Origin: Megalopta genalis
Taxonomy: Eukaryota; Arthropoda; Insecta; Hymenoptera; Halictidae
DNA: 64,000 nt
Direction of reading: 5' to 3'
NCBI RefSeq assembly: GCF_051020955.1
Contig: NC_135016.1
Span: 17,652,501-17,716,500 of the forward strand
The notes below the pieces were generated by a model, which made no database searches, was not told the origin of the DNA, and saw only the letters and a program-made list of their open reading frames with translations. Of this stretch, positions 34,564 through 44,692 are shown piece after piece; position 1 is the first letter of the stretch; each line of letters begins with the position of its first letter. Position numbers and translations under genes: made by a program.

Positions 34564-34606
34564 AACGAGCTGCAGGGCTCCAATAATCGTATCTCCTCTT
34601 CCCATA
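34563..34606. mobile_element. Family B right-arm fragment
   Basis: AACGAGCTGCAGGGCTCCAA then TAATCGTATCTCCTCTTCCC is an inner right arm lying exactly between two family F segments. It therefore marks a rearrangement junction. Confidence 0.7.
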
Positions 34607-34803
34607 TGCATTGTTTCACACTTCTTTTGTCTTCACACCGATTTACAATATACGGACTTATCTTAACAATATAACTGTTAACGATGTAACTGTATTTTAA
34701 CAATATACAGACAGAATATACAGACACTTTTTACAGTACATATCAGACTCTGCCGTCCAGAGAAATAGCCTCGCGCAGAATTCAGCCGTACCTAAAAGGT
34801 TAA
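34606..34803. mobile_element. Family F element, inverted partial copy
   Basis: Read on the minus strand it starts TTAACCTTTTAGGTACGGCT and continues through GCGCGAGGCTATTTCTCTGG into GTGTGAAGACAAAAGAAGTG. It supplies the left end missing from the 7.5 kb copy and gives the family's terminal repeat as TTAACCTTTTAGGYACG. It lies head to head with the copy at 34330. Confidence 0.78.
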
Positions 34804-35480
34804 TTCTCCGCGCCGAACGAAGCAGTTCCGCGGAACATTTTTCCTCGAGTATATACTCCGCCGTCGTCGATCGATCATACCCATTCTCGGCTCTGTCTTT
34901 CGCCCTTTATACCCGGCGACGGAGAGCGTGTTGACAGATTCTCGAATGTCTGGCTCGCAAGATGGTGGCTCTCTAGTTTTTGGACGGCCGCTAAGGCGGT
35001 TCGCCATAAACTGGGGCATCTCGGGCCATGCAACTCGGACAGATTCGAGATAAAGAGCCCGGAGGACCGAGCCGGCTTCACCCCGGGGTTATCAACACCC
35101 TAACCCGCGGCCGGCTAACGGCCGGACGTTCAATTATTTATTTAGTCTATCTTATCGCGGCCGGCGATGCTCGCACGAAGCCGTACCGTCGTGAGCTCTG
35201 CCCGTTCTCGCCGCCTCGAGCCGCGGGCGCCGCGCTCTGAGCGGATTCGAACCAGTTTCACCGAACCACGGATAATCGGCTGCACATCGGACCGAGCTAA
35301 TGTATTATACTAGCCGTAATTGATTCACCGAGATGATTCAGCGGCGGTGCATCCCGCCGCCCCCGTATTATCTCGCCGCGTGTCGAACGAGTCCGCGGAC
35401 GAAGTTTAACATAAACTTCTCTTTTAAAACTGTCTGCGTTCGTTGCGAGATGCAGCGGCTGCGCACGCGTTAATTTATTG
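34804..35480. other. Unassigned stretch
   Basis: GC-rich. CTAACCCGCGGCCGGCTAACGG is a local imperfect repeat. No exon is recognised. Confidence 0.5.
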
Positions 35481-35739
35481 TATTAACCCTTTGCAGTCGA
35501 CGCTATTTTAATTCGAATTCCAAAACATGTTTTCTGATCTACGGAAAATAGATCTCTATTCGTATGAAATTTAGCCTACTGGCAAGTAGGATATTTTTTA
35601 ACAATTCTAACAGCTTTTTTACATATAAATTCAATTCATGTTCTCTGATCCATAGTATTTCTATTTTATATAATTTATTACGATTTATGAATTTGAGCCT
35701 ATAGATAGTATAATGCAATTTTAACAGTTATAAAACTGC
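35481..35739. mobile_element. Family C element, diverged
   Basis: TTAACCCTTTGCAGTCGACG then TTGCGTATGAAATTTAGCCT-like core words. A second terminus at 35740 starts the next copy, so two copies lie in tandem with no right ends visible. Confidence 0.65.
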
Positions 35740-35960
35740 TTAACCCTTTGCTGTCGAAGCTATTTCAATTCGAAATCCAATTCACGTTCTCTAATCCATA
35801 GTATTTCTACATATTATATTATATAATTATATATATAATATATAATAATTTAAATTAAATTTAAATATAATATTATATAATATATAATATATATTATAAA
35901 AATATGATATATGATAAAAATATGATTTTGAGTTTTCATTTAAAGATCCCGAGAGATGTA
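35740..35960. mobile_element. Family C element, second of a tandem pair
   Basis: TTAACCCTTTGCTGTCGAAG, then CTCTAATCCATAGTATTTCT as in the preceding copy, fading into an AT tract of ATATATAATATA words (35810-35920). Confidence 0.65.
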
Positions 35961-37089
35961 AAAGTTAGTTAGAGTTGGTTGAATTGCAAGAGCCGAATGG
36001 AAAGCCTGTGAAACAATCTCGTGGAATCGCGCTGCTCGCAACTCTTCGGGTTTATCTCCCGAAACGGCGGGACGCGAATTCAATTGGCCGTTTTACTTAT
36101 CAGAAATTCGATGAAATAGATATGCGCGGGTGCAACCACTGCCGATTAAGGTGTACGCATTGCCGGATCACCTAATCGCGGGTTGATTATGCGAAGGCAG
36201 CGGGCCGTGTTATCGATTCGAAAACGCGGAACGACGGATCCGCGTATGCATACATATATTCCTTGTATCGCGACGGCTGCGCCGGGCCGCATAAATAGAG
36301 AAAACGCGAACGGTGTGTATTTATCTTGGCGGCGCGCGGTGGGGAGTATCCCGGACCGGTTCGACCAATCGGAGAGCCCTCGGGGGTCGCGTACATACGT
36401 CACGAGTCTCGAGTATAGCCGAAGGCCACGGGCGCCGCTCGGGGGCCCGACAGACGCGCGCATAATCTTCCGTTCTGTCACAACAGCGGCATTGATTGCG
36501 CGCACGCCCTCGCCCGTGCACTCTTCCAATAAGCTTTTGTTACGGCTAATGTATTCTAACGGCTCTCGGCCGGTCCCAAAGGCGCTATCTTTTCAAGCGT
36601 CTCGTCGGCTGGCCGGCTCTCCTCCGAATGCCGGAACGTCCAACGGCGTGGATAATCACGCGTTCGGCGATCGTTTCGGGAAGAAACTGGATGACGGGAG
36701 ACGTCCGAGGCGAATCGGCCGAAAATAATCAGTCCCGAGATGTTCGACTTTGATGTCCGAGTTCGAAGGCAAAGGTAGAATTCGAATAGTACATAATAAC
36801 TGTCGGATGAATGATGTTTCTTCAGAAATCAACTGTTGCAGAAGTGATTCTGACATCGTCTTAATGCGACGATATTTTTTTTACGTATATAAATTGACGA
36901 TTAAATTTCTTTCACGTATATAAATTGACGATGAAATTTCTTTCAATTGTTAGGCGTGATTAAATAATCAACATAATAAAGACAGTTCTTGACGGAGTTA
37001 CATAAAAATATCCTTCTAATTCCATTCTAATTCCAGTATCAACGATTATTAATTGTCTTCTTTAATCGACGATTACATTCATCGGTCGA
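35961..37089. other. Unassigned stretch
   Basis: The 181-codon plus-strand and 127-codon minus-strand frames at 36.1-36.7 kb overlap and show no domain. CACGTATATAAATTGACGAT is repeated in tandem at 36873-36935. Confidence 0.5.
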
Positions 37090-37270
37090 TTAACCCTTTG
37101 CACTCGAGTGGCGACACTGAGGCGCCACTAAAAATTGCTATAGTACTTTTCAAAATAATTGTAACAGTATTAGCCTTTTGCACTCGAGTGGTGACTTTTA
37201 GTCATATTACAATAGCTAGTTTCAATACGAGTACAATGTTATATTATTTCTTTCAGATAATCGTAAATTA
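37090..37270. mobile_element. Family C element with internally repeated end
   Basis: TTAACCCTTTGCACTCGAGT, GGCGACACTGAGGCGCC, then about 80 bp later GCCTTTTGCACTCGAGTGG again. The end is duplicated in direct orientation. Confidence 0.7.
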
Positions 37271-38324
37271 AAAGCAATTAAATTTGCAACAGCGAGAGGC
37301 AATATGATACTACCTAAAATATCTCTCCATACTAAACACTCTTTGTACAAACATTATTTTCGTAGCTTCGATCAATTCCGAGATATTTCACTGTCCTCGA
37401 TTAGATCAACTTTTCTGGAATTTTGTTACAAGGAGAAATTCAGGAATTCGAGAAGCGCGAGAACAGCAAGCGTTCGATCGGCGGAATTAACTCGGAGCCA
37501 AGTGCTCTCGAGGTCCCAAGGCTCGGAGACGCTTCCCGCGACGCTCCATCCTGAATTAGAGAAAAGCAGCGGCGGCTGTCGATTGCCTCGCGATTAGCCA
37601 GCCGCCGTCGACCTCGAAAATCTGAATTATTCGGTTAGCCGCTACACGGCGAATCGGTTCGATCCGCCGAAGCCGATCTGCGATCGACGAGCCGCGAGAA
37701 CGCCTAATCGGGGACAAAAGTGTCGCGACACGTGCCAACTCTGCTTGAGACACTTCGCCGGGGTTCACCGGGTTCACCCGTCACCGGCACTCGCGTCTCA
37801 AGAACTCGGTGCATCGCGAACAACGACGACGACGACGACGACGATTCGCTTCGATCCCTCCTGCCCCGCGCAAACACTTGAAACCCGAGTGCCCCGGCGA
37901 ACGGCGACCCGGTTATGAATAATAACAGTCCGCCTGTTATTCATGAATAATTTCCTGCTGTCTCGCCGAGCAGGCCGCGACGAAATTCGAACGGCTATTT
38001 TCTACGCGACGATAAATTCACCGAATCGAAATCGTTCTTTCTTCTTGAACATCGAAAGGGATCTTAGAAATGGTCTGCGCGCGCGGTGACCTACCGGGAT
38101 GCCGTTATGTTACCTTGCTCCGTTTCCGGGGCCTCTTTAAATCCTATTTTTAATCTTTCGAGCCTCTGCGCTCTCGGAGAGTCGTTCTCTTTCAGGAGTC
38201 GTAGCCACGGCTGCTCATAACTCTGGCACTTTCGAGACTGAAAACCGTATCATCCGTGTACGTCTATTGTTGGAAATTGTAATTGTTTATTTACTAATAA
38301 TGCAATACAAATATAGTACAGTGT
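37271..38324. other. Unassigned stretch
   Basis: (CGA)n at about 37824-37844 and the hairpin at 37908. No exon is recognised. Confidence 0.5.
37908..37940. other. Short hairpin in conserved-looking AT word
   Basis: AATAACAG and CTGTTATT pair across TCCGC, inside TGAATAATAACAG and CTGTTATTCATGAATAA. TTATTCATGAATAA-like words also resemble homeodomain sites. The function is unknown. Confidence 0.35.
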
Positions 38325-38470
38325 TTAACCCTTAGAGCTCTATGGACGCATATATGCGTTTGGCGAAAGTCATCCGTGTAGCCTAAGGCCGCATTTATGT
38401 GTTTCCTCTAAGTCATCGGCCTGGACCAAGGGCGCGTATATGCGTTTGTCGATTTTTTCAATCGATATGC
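38325..38470. mobile_element. TTAA-type module with ATATGCG palindromes
   Basis: TTAACCCTTAGAGCTC is followed by CGCATATATGCG, GCCGCATTTATGTG and GCGCGTATATGCG, three spaced versions of one palindrome about 50 bp apart. There is no right end and no coding capacity. Confidence 0.6.
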
Positions 38471-39701
38471 AGTTATTTTCGTGTAAAATTAATACAGGGG
38501 CACTCTCGTTGGTAATTTGCCTTCCTTAGGTAGCGGTTGGGCAATATTAGGGTCATAAAAATCCCCGGGAATTTCCGAAACGGAAATCCCATTTTATGTG
38601 TCCCACTCTCTAACCAATTAGATTTCAAACTAATTACCTGCACTGTCACCTTTTCGCGACTCGAAGCACTCAAAACGACTCGGTCAGCAAACTGGATCGA
38701 CTGTCGCGTAGCCGCAGCTCTTAGCCCGGCAATATCCGCGCGACGAGGACCGCGCGAGCTTTATCGCCGGTGCTCGTATTCATAAATAGCGTTTAACGAC
38801 CGGCAAAACAAAAGAGTCGGAGCCTCCTACACGGCACCGGCCGCCGCGGCGATCCCCGTGTCTCCGAAAAAGGGCAAACGCCGGGCCCTAAGGAGCGGGG
38901 TGGGGGTAGAGAGGTCCCGTAGAAAGCGGGTCTCGGCCGCGAGAGAGATCTCGCCACCCTCGAAACCGGCGCGATCGCGTGCGCGCCTCGCGGGAAGCCT
39001 GGCCTCGCTCGGCTCTGCTACGACCGCTATAGAGTATATCGCTAACGACGTCGACTCGACCTGCACGTTCGGTAGTTCTCTGATCCTCGAGCGCTCGTTC
39101 TGTTTCGCCGTGGCTAACGCTTGCTCGCCGGGGGGTCAGGCTTAACGATCTCGAGAACGAACGGGCCAACGTGATGCCAGTTTACACCCGTGGCCGTCCT
39201 TATGCGCGAGAGCGTGGGTGATCCACGTGTGTCGATCTCTCGAGGCTCGCGTTGTCACTGTTCCGGTCTTCGCCTAGCCACCGATCCTAGCCACCTTCCC
39301 CAGGCACGAACACGCCGCTCTAGTCGCCACCCAACCCACTCGAGACTCCGATGATTAGCGATGGCAGCCGCGCGATAACTCATGGACGGAATATATGATT
39401 CGTTAACCGTTCGATTACCTGCTTAGCGTGAACCGGCGAAGATTGTTCTCGACGGCCTTGCTATCCTCGGGTATCCTCGGGTATCGCGAACGCGTTCGAC
39501 GCGAAACGAACGCTTCTCTCGTGGAAAGATGCGAGGCTTTGTGAAGAGCGTCTTTGCTGTGTGAATATCCAGCAACGAGTTACTTTAGGTACTTTAGGTA
39601 CTAAAGGTATTTTATTTTATCGTATCGATATGAATATTTTTCTTACTTCTTTCTCACTTATTATTATTATTGTTCTGTATTTTTCTATACTCTATATTCT
39701 A
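38471..39701. other. Unassigned GC-rich stretch
   Basis: Opposed 95-, 79- and 93-codon frames near 38.8-39.2 kb without domains. A doubled TACTTTAGG lies at 39580-39605. Confidence 0.5.
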
Positions 39702-40070
39702 CAGGTTATCCCAAAAATGTCTCGCAATCCGAAAGTGGTCGGTTCCTCAGGTCATTTGAAGCAACTTTTCCCTTTACAAAAATTTTCTCCGAGGCACCGT
39801 TAACGAGTTATTAACGAAAGAACAGTGATCAATGAGAGGCGAGCTCGGCTGTCGCGAGGCGACCGAGCCAATGAGTGGAACTGGGCTTCGTGCGCTGGTT
39901 GGCTGGGCCGCCTCGCGTCAGTCGTACTCGATTCTTATTGGTCACTGTTTTTCGTTAATAGCTCGTTAACGATGCCTCGGAGAACATTTTTGTAAACAAA
40001 GAAGTTGCATCAAATGATCTGATGAACCCGCCATTTCTTGACATAATCTTGACATTTTTGAGACAGCCTG
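39702..40070. mobile_element. Family A foldback element, copy A7
   Basis: It runs from CAGGTTATCCCAAAAATGTC to ATTTTTGAGACAGCCTG. The outer ends are the CGCAATCCGAAAGTGG type and both arms are the GCCTCGG inner type. The right side abuts a TATTCTA tandem array, and the left flank also holds CTATATTCTA, so the array grew from sequence already at the target. Confidence 0.88.
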
Positions 40071-40072
40071 TA

Positions 40073-40128
40073 TATTCTATATTCTATATTCTATATTCTA
40101 TATTCTATATTCTATATTCTATATTCTT
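40073..40128. repeat. (TATTCTA)n array
   Basis: About eight 7-bp units starting at the right end of family A copy A7. Confidence 0.92.
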
Positions 40129-40414
40129 TTTTTCTATGTTCTTCTAACTCTTTTATAATTGTACTCGCGCGATAGCTTTTACGTGGCCTTTGTTACAAAG
40201 GGTTGTTCAGTATGCGTGTATGAATAAATTACTACTTTAGAGACTGTTCTGAGAATGCTTGACTTTTTGTTTGCTTTCGAACAATTTTATTTATTTATTA
40301 TTTATTATTTACTTGTTTATTCACCGGAAGAAGAGATCCTTTGGAAATTATACACGGAGATCGCAAATTAACGGTGGGAGTTGAGAAGACGATACACCTG
40401 ACGCACAAAACACC

Positions 40415-40610
40415 ATAGATAACCTTTACAATAGTTAACCATTGATAACGTTTACAATAGTTAACAATCGACGACCTTTGCAATAGTTAACAATTGGTAT
40501 TGTTTGCAATAGTTCACAATAGATAACGTTTACAATAGTTAACGATAGATACTATTTACAATAGTTAACGATAGATACCATTTGCAATAGTTAACGATAG
40601 ATATAATTTT
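40415..40610. repeat. 26-bp minisatellite
   Basis: About seven units of ACGATAGATACTATTTACAA plus TAGTTA. The later units are the most alike. Confidence 0.88.
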
Positions 40611-40639
40611 ACATATATTATATATATTGTAAAATTATA

Positions 40640-40701
40640 TTAACCGTTTGAGTCCATTTTTCTGCACAATCTGAGCGTCAGTTAGGGAGACATTACTGTA
40701 C
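40640..40701. mobile_element. Family B right-end fragment joined to a TTAA end
   Basis: TTAACCGTTTGAGTCC (a family C-like terminus) runs directly into CATTTTTCTGCACAATCTGA and GTTAGGGAGACATTACTGTA, the last 45 bp of a family B right arm. It is a chimeric junction of two element types. Confidence 0.65.
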
Positions 40702-41512
40702 CTCCTTTTCTTTCTTTTCGCGATAAAGATTTCTATAACGCGCAGTGTCTTCTCGTATTACCCTACGTACTCGAGATATACATACGTTCTCCATTGCGAT
40801 CGCATTCTTCCATAATAGTAAAAAAATTCGTCTAGACTCATAAAGGCTTCGTTCATATTTTTAATCGTCAAAGTCTCGACCTTTCGATCGGAACAACATT
40901 GTAATCCGATGGCTAAAGTCCGATGTCCCCTGAGAGGGGGCATCCGATTACAATGTAGCCTGCTCGACTCGCGATGTCCGCTCGGAGGGAACATTCGACC
41001 GCGAAGGCTTGCAAAGTTGAATTTTTTAAAATCTGCGAAATAACGAATTGTGCGAAAGTAGAAGTAGTTCGTCTATTCAACGAACGTTCGCGGGACATGT
41101 CTCGCGTAGACACAGTTCGAGATTCGAAGGCGACGTTCGATATCCTGAACCGAAGCGTACGCCTTTGCTCAGCTAGGCGAACATCTAATTTGATGATGAA
41201 TCGATTGACCCAACACGCATTGTTCTCTTCCAAGGTTATTCGCTACTTGCTTGCTCATCGGTTCCGCGTACTCGGTGCATCATTCCGCGCGAGAGCAATA
41301 CGTCCATCGCGTTGCGAGCGATCGTAATAGAAACTGACGCTAACGATCGTTTATCGTCCGCTCATGTTTATAAACATGAAACATCTATACCGGTGCAACA
41401 TCGGATCGCGATCGCTTCGAAAGGATTAGCGTTACCGGGAGCATGATTACGCTAATAATCGCGCCCCGTTTCACCTTGAAATCATCGAGGCACTCCCGCT
41501 TAGGCAAGCCAT
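40702..41512. other. Unassigned stretch around nested hairpins
   Basis: Outside the hairpin pair at 40896-40956, a related GCGATGTCCGCTCGGAGGGA lies just downstream (40971-40990). Frames of 106 and 117 codons on opposite strands are unsupported. Confidence 0.5.
40896..40956. other. Nested, competing hairpins
   Basis: ACATTGTAATCCGATG (40896-40911) pairs with CATCCGATTACAATGT (40941-40956) with one mismatch. Between them, GATGTCCCC pairs with GGGGGCATC across a TGAGA loop. The two stems share the CATC at 40941-40944, so they exclude each other. I recognise no RNA family. Confidence 0.5.
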
Positions 41513-41655
41513 AGTCTGTTGCGGTTTATTTTTATAGCTATAAATTGTCCACAATTATAAAAACGTGCCGCAAGGCTCGAATAATCGTATCTCCTCTTCC
41601 CAAATTGTCCAATTTAGTGGACAATCTGAGCGTTAGTAAGGGAGACATTACTGTA
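41513..41655. mobile_element. Family B MITE next to mariner copy 1
   Basis: A loop and complete right arm (GCAAGGCTCGAATAATCGTA, CCAATTTAGTGGACAATCTG) end GGGAGACATTACTGTA, four bases before mariner copy 1. The unusual word CCAATTTAGTGG is shared with the copy beside mariner copy 2, which shows the two are the same B insertion duplicated. The outer left arm is lost. Confidence 0.85.
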
Positions 41656-41659
41656 TGTA

Positions 41660-42266
41660 TTAGGTTGGGGAATAAGTTCGAAGCGTCTTTATATTTTCTT
41701 TTATTTTACAACGACTTTTTGCTGTTCGACAAAGTGTATAATATTCATTCGATAGAGCTCTTTCTGCTCTACGAAACTGTGCTAATCGTCTTTTCGAGTA
41801 ATTCAATTTTTTATTACTTTCGAGGCTTAGAAATGGAATGTCCAGGAGGTAGAAAGCAACATTTTCGACACCTTCTCTTCTTCGCTTTTCATCGAGGCCA
41901 AAAAGCTGCCGAAGCAGCCCGGGACATTTGCAACGTATACGGAGAAGGTGTCATAGGCGAGTCTACAGCACGGAAATGGTTTGCGAAGTTCAAAAATGGC
42001 GATTTTGACGTCGACGACACGCCCCGCAGCGGAAGACCTTCCGATTTCGACGAAGAGCGTCTCGAAGCACTTTCGAAGGAGGACGGTCATCGAATAAGTC
42101 ATGAATTGGCCGAAAAAATGAACTGCGATCATAAAACGATTCTCAATCATCTTCGTTCGATGGGATTTGCCGAAAATTTGGTAACCTGGGTGCCTCGCGA
42201 GCTTAACAAAGACAACAAAGAAGATCGTCTTCGATAATAACGCTACGAACTCATTCCCCAACCCAA
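41660..42266 (+). mobile_element. mariner deletion derivative, copy 1
   Basis: A 607-bp element is bounded by inverted repeats: TTAGGTTGGGGAATAAG at the left, and at the right the complement of TTGGGTTGGGGAATGAG. TA lies on both sides (41658-41659 and 42267-42268), the usual mariner target duplication. It holds a 134-codon frame for the transposase DNA-binding region and then runs straight into the right terminal repeat, so everything that would encode the DD34D catalytic domain is gone. A full mariner is about 1.3 kb. The left flank is a family B hairpin element ending at 41655. Copy 2 at 63105 has the same length and deletion point. Confidence 0.93.
41833..42237 (+). CDS. Mariner transposase N-terminal DNA-binding domain, truncated
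   Basis: This encodes 134 residues from the ATG in GAAATGGAATG. Residues 8-58 form the first helix-turn-helix region (KAAEAARDICNVYGEG, then STARKWFAKFKNG). SGRPS at 66-70 is the linker motif, and residues 84-110 form a second helix-turn-helix (ELAEKMNCDHKTILNHLRSM). WVPREL at 119-124 matches the conserved WVPHEL motif just before the catalytic domain. The stop follows ten residues later, where a complete mariner protein of about 345 residues would continue, so no catalytic aspartates are present. Cutting activity is therefore not expected, but terminal-repeat binding is plausible. The frame is also open upstream, across the terminal repeat into the neighbouring element. I chose the internal ATG because it fits the family start and the upstream frame has no ATG. 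Expression is unknown. Confidence 0.85.
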   Translation: MECPGGRKQHFRHLLFFAFHRGQKAAEAARDICNVYGEGVIGESTARKWFAKFKNGDFDVDDTPRSGRPSDFDEERLEALSKEDGHRISHELAEKMNCDHKTILNHLRSMGFAENLVTWVPRELNKDNKEDRLR

Positions 42267-42268
42267 TA

Positions 42269-44258
42269 GTTATCTGTCCCTCGAAACGCAGACGCGAATA
42301 GATTGAAACGTGACACACCGTATACGCAGGAACGGCTTTTTCTTCGACAGAAGTGTGAAGTAAAACTCTGGACGCACCGTATCGGTTTCGAGATCAATTA
42401 AGAAAGTTGTCTACGAAACGTTCGCGATCCGACCGACACGGAAAAAAGCGACGGATAAGTATGAACATAGTTGCATGCGATATATTTTTCGGCCGGCAAA
42501 CCGTAACAAGTTCGCAAACGAGCTGCCAATTAGCACGTCGCGGCAGCGGTTTTCGCCGTGATCCGCGCGGAGGCTTCCGCGAACCGTGGCCGATCCGGTC
42601 GCTAACTTCGCGCGGGCTGAATTCGCGGTCGGTGTTGCATCTTTTAGGAAGGCGGTCCGATAAACTTGCGAACGCGACTAGGCAATTCGCGAAGCCATTC
42701 GCGTCGATTCGTAATTAACCCGGGAGCCACCGGCGTTATCTATTCAGTCCGAAGTTTAATACTCGCGTCCGCTAATTGATTCTCGTTCCCGTATCGACGG
42801 AAATCTAACGTCGTCGCGGGCAACCGGTATTTCAAGAATGTTCCACGGCGATTTTCAGCGTCGACGGACGCCTAATGTCATCGATCAAGACACACGCCCC
42901 GGAAAAAAATCGTTATCTCGCCGTGGTCCGAGCGATATTTGCATTCGCAACCTTCTCTGCTGCTCCGCGCGCCCACGCAACTTTATCAGCCAGCTATTCG
43001 ATCGCTCCAATTCGAATCCGCGACTCCGACGAGGTGTACCGAAGCTTGATAAACACGATAAACGTTCCAGCAATTAGCAGAACTCGCGGATAGAAACGAG
43101 GAGTTGAAGTTAACGGTCGCGCGAAGACTCGCCGGGACGCGCCGGGATCCGGCGACATTTTCGGTCTTTATTTCGTCGCAATTGAGAAATTCCACGATCT
43201 CTGCTCCCCCTTCCTCCCGCCCATTGTTCCATAGAAATGTAAAGAAAGAATGAATATCCTTTTTCTGCGGTCTGCTCGATTCGCGGCTGGTTGGCCACGT
43301 TAAAACGGTCAAGCATCGCCGGGAAAGTATTCTACGAGCGCGGTCTTAATTGCCGTTTCCGTCGCAGCTTCTGCACTTAGCATTCAAAGAGGCGGCCGGG
43401 GGTGACCATTAAGAACAGTTCAGTAATTACGACTATCCTCGTTATTCTTCGCGGCTCCTCGTGTGCGCGGCGAACGCTGACGACGCCCGATACCGTGTAA
43501 ACCTATAAACGGATCCGTCAGTCGCGCCAGGAAACGTTCGCGGTTAATCGTTCGGATACTCCGCCGATCATGATCCTCGAGCGAAGATCCTCGTTCTCAA
43601 ATAGAGATGCTCGATTACGATTCGTTTGCTTAAAAGGTTAATCTTGTCGGCCGATCCTTTGCTCTTCGATTCGCCCCGGGATCGATTCTTTAATCCCTCG
43701 TCGGTCTTTCGCGAGTCCGACTCGCGATAAAAATTTCTCGTATTAACTTACGGATGTTATTCTCTCTGCTCTTTAAATATTGGAATAAAATCCTAATCTG
43801 AATGTCAATTTTTTTTCTCCTCTAAGAAGTTATTGCGATCGAAAAATTTCTAATCGCAGTGATCATGAAGAAAATGGCACGTCAAGGGTTAATGTAACGA
43901 CCGAACAATCGGGTTTTTCTCATATGGGAGAATTAATTGTCATTGGCGAAAGGGCTAATCGAACTCTCTGCTTGGTATGTAGGTGTTTTTTTAGTCTTCC
44001 ATATTTCTCGCTATTTATACACGATCTTCGCTTAATGCAGCTGTGTTTAGTTTTTCAGTTTAGGTTTTCGTCTTTTAATTCAATATTTAATCTTGCATTT
44101 TGTCTCTTCGGGGTTCGCGAGAAAATTTTATTCGCGCCTCTGTTCAGTGCATTTCTTTATGAATCGGGTTCTTTTAGGAAATTGTATCCCTCTTCTAATT
44201 TATTTCGTTATTAATTTTATTTGAACAGGATAACATATACAAACAAAGCAGAGATAAT
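42269..44258. other. Unassigned stretch
   Basis: A TTAA-type right end (GTCAAGGGTTAA) lies at 43881-43892 without a left partner. No exon is recognised. Confidence 0.5.
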
Positions 44259-44623
44259 AAGAATATCCCGAAAATGTCTCGCAGTCCGGAAATGGGAGGT
44301 TCCTGAGGTCATTTGAAACAACGTTTTCCTTTACGAAAATTTTCTTCGAGGCTTCGTTTACGAGTTATTAACGAAAAACACTGACCAATAAGAGGCGAGC
44401 TCGGCTGGCGCGCGGCGGCCCAGCCAACGAGTGCGCGGAGCCCAGTTCCGCTCATCGGCTCGGCCGTCTCGCGCCAAATGATCTCGCCTCTGATTGGTCA
44501 CTGTTTTTCGTTAATAACTCGTAAACGAAGCCGCGGATTGCATTTTTGCTAAGGAAAAAGTTGCTTCAAATGACGCCAGGAATCTCCTACTTTCGGATTG
44601 CGAGACATTTTTGGGACACCCTG
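44259..44623. mobile_element. Family A foldback element, copy A8 (mosaic)
   Basis: The left end is worn (GAATATCCCGAAAATGTCTC) and the right end is intact (ATTTTTGGGACACCCTG). It combines the outer ends of the A2 type (CGCAGTCCGGAAATGG, TTTCGGATTGCGAGAC) with inner arms of the A6 type (CGTAAACGAAGCCGCGGATT). This makes it a recombinant between two subfamilies. Confidence 0.86.
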
Positions 44624-44639
44624 TATATATATATATATA

Positions 44640-44692
44640 TTCCTGAGGTGATTTGAAGCAACTTTTTCCTTAGCGAAAATGCAATTGCGAAA
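44640..44692. mobile_element. Family A left-arm fragment
   Basis: TTCCTGAGGTGATTTGAAGC through TTCCTTAGCGAAAATGCAAT matches part of a family A left arm. It lies 17 bp past the end of A8, separated by a short AT run. The outer end and the rest of the element are absent. Confidence 0.75.

Noticed and set aside
35235..35275. Possible tRNA-like GATTCGAACC word
   Set aside because: No acceptor, anticodon or D-arm pairing could be built around it.
36183..36728. 181-codon plus-strand frame
   Set aside because: Arginine- and serine-rich translation typical of CpG-rich non-coding DNA; opposed by a 127-codon frame; no domain.
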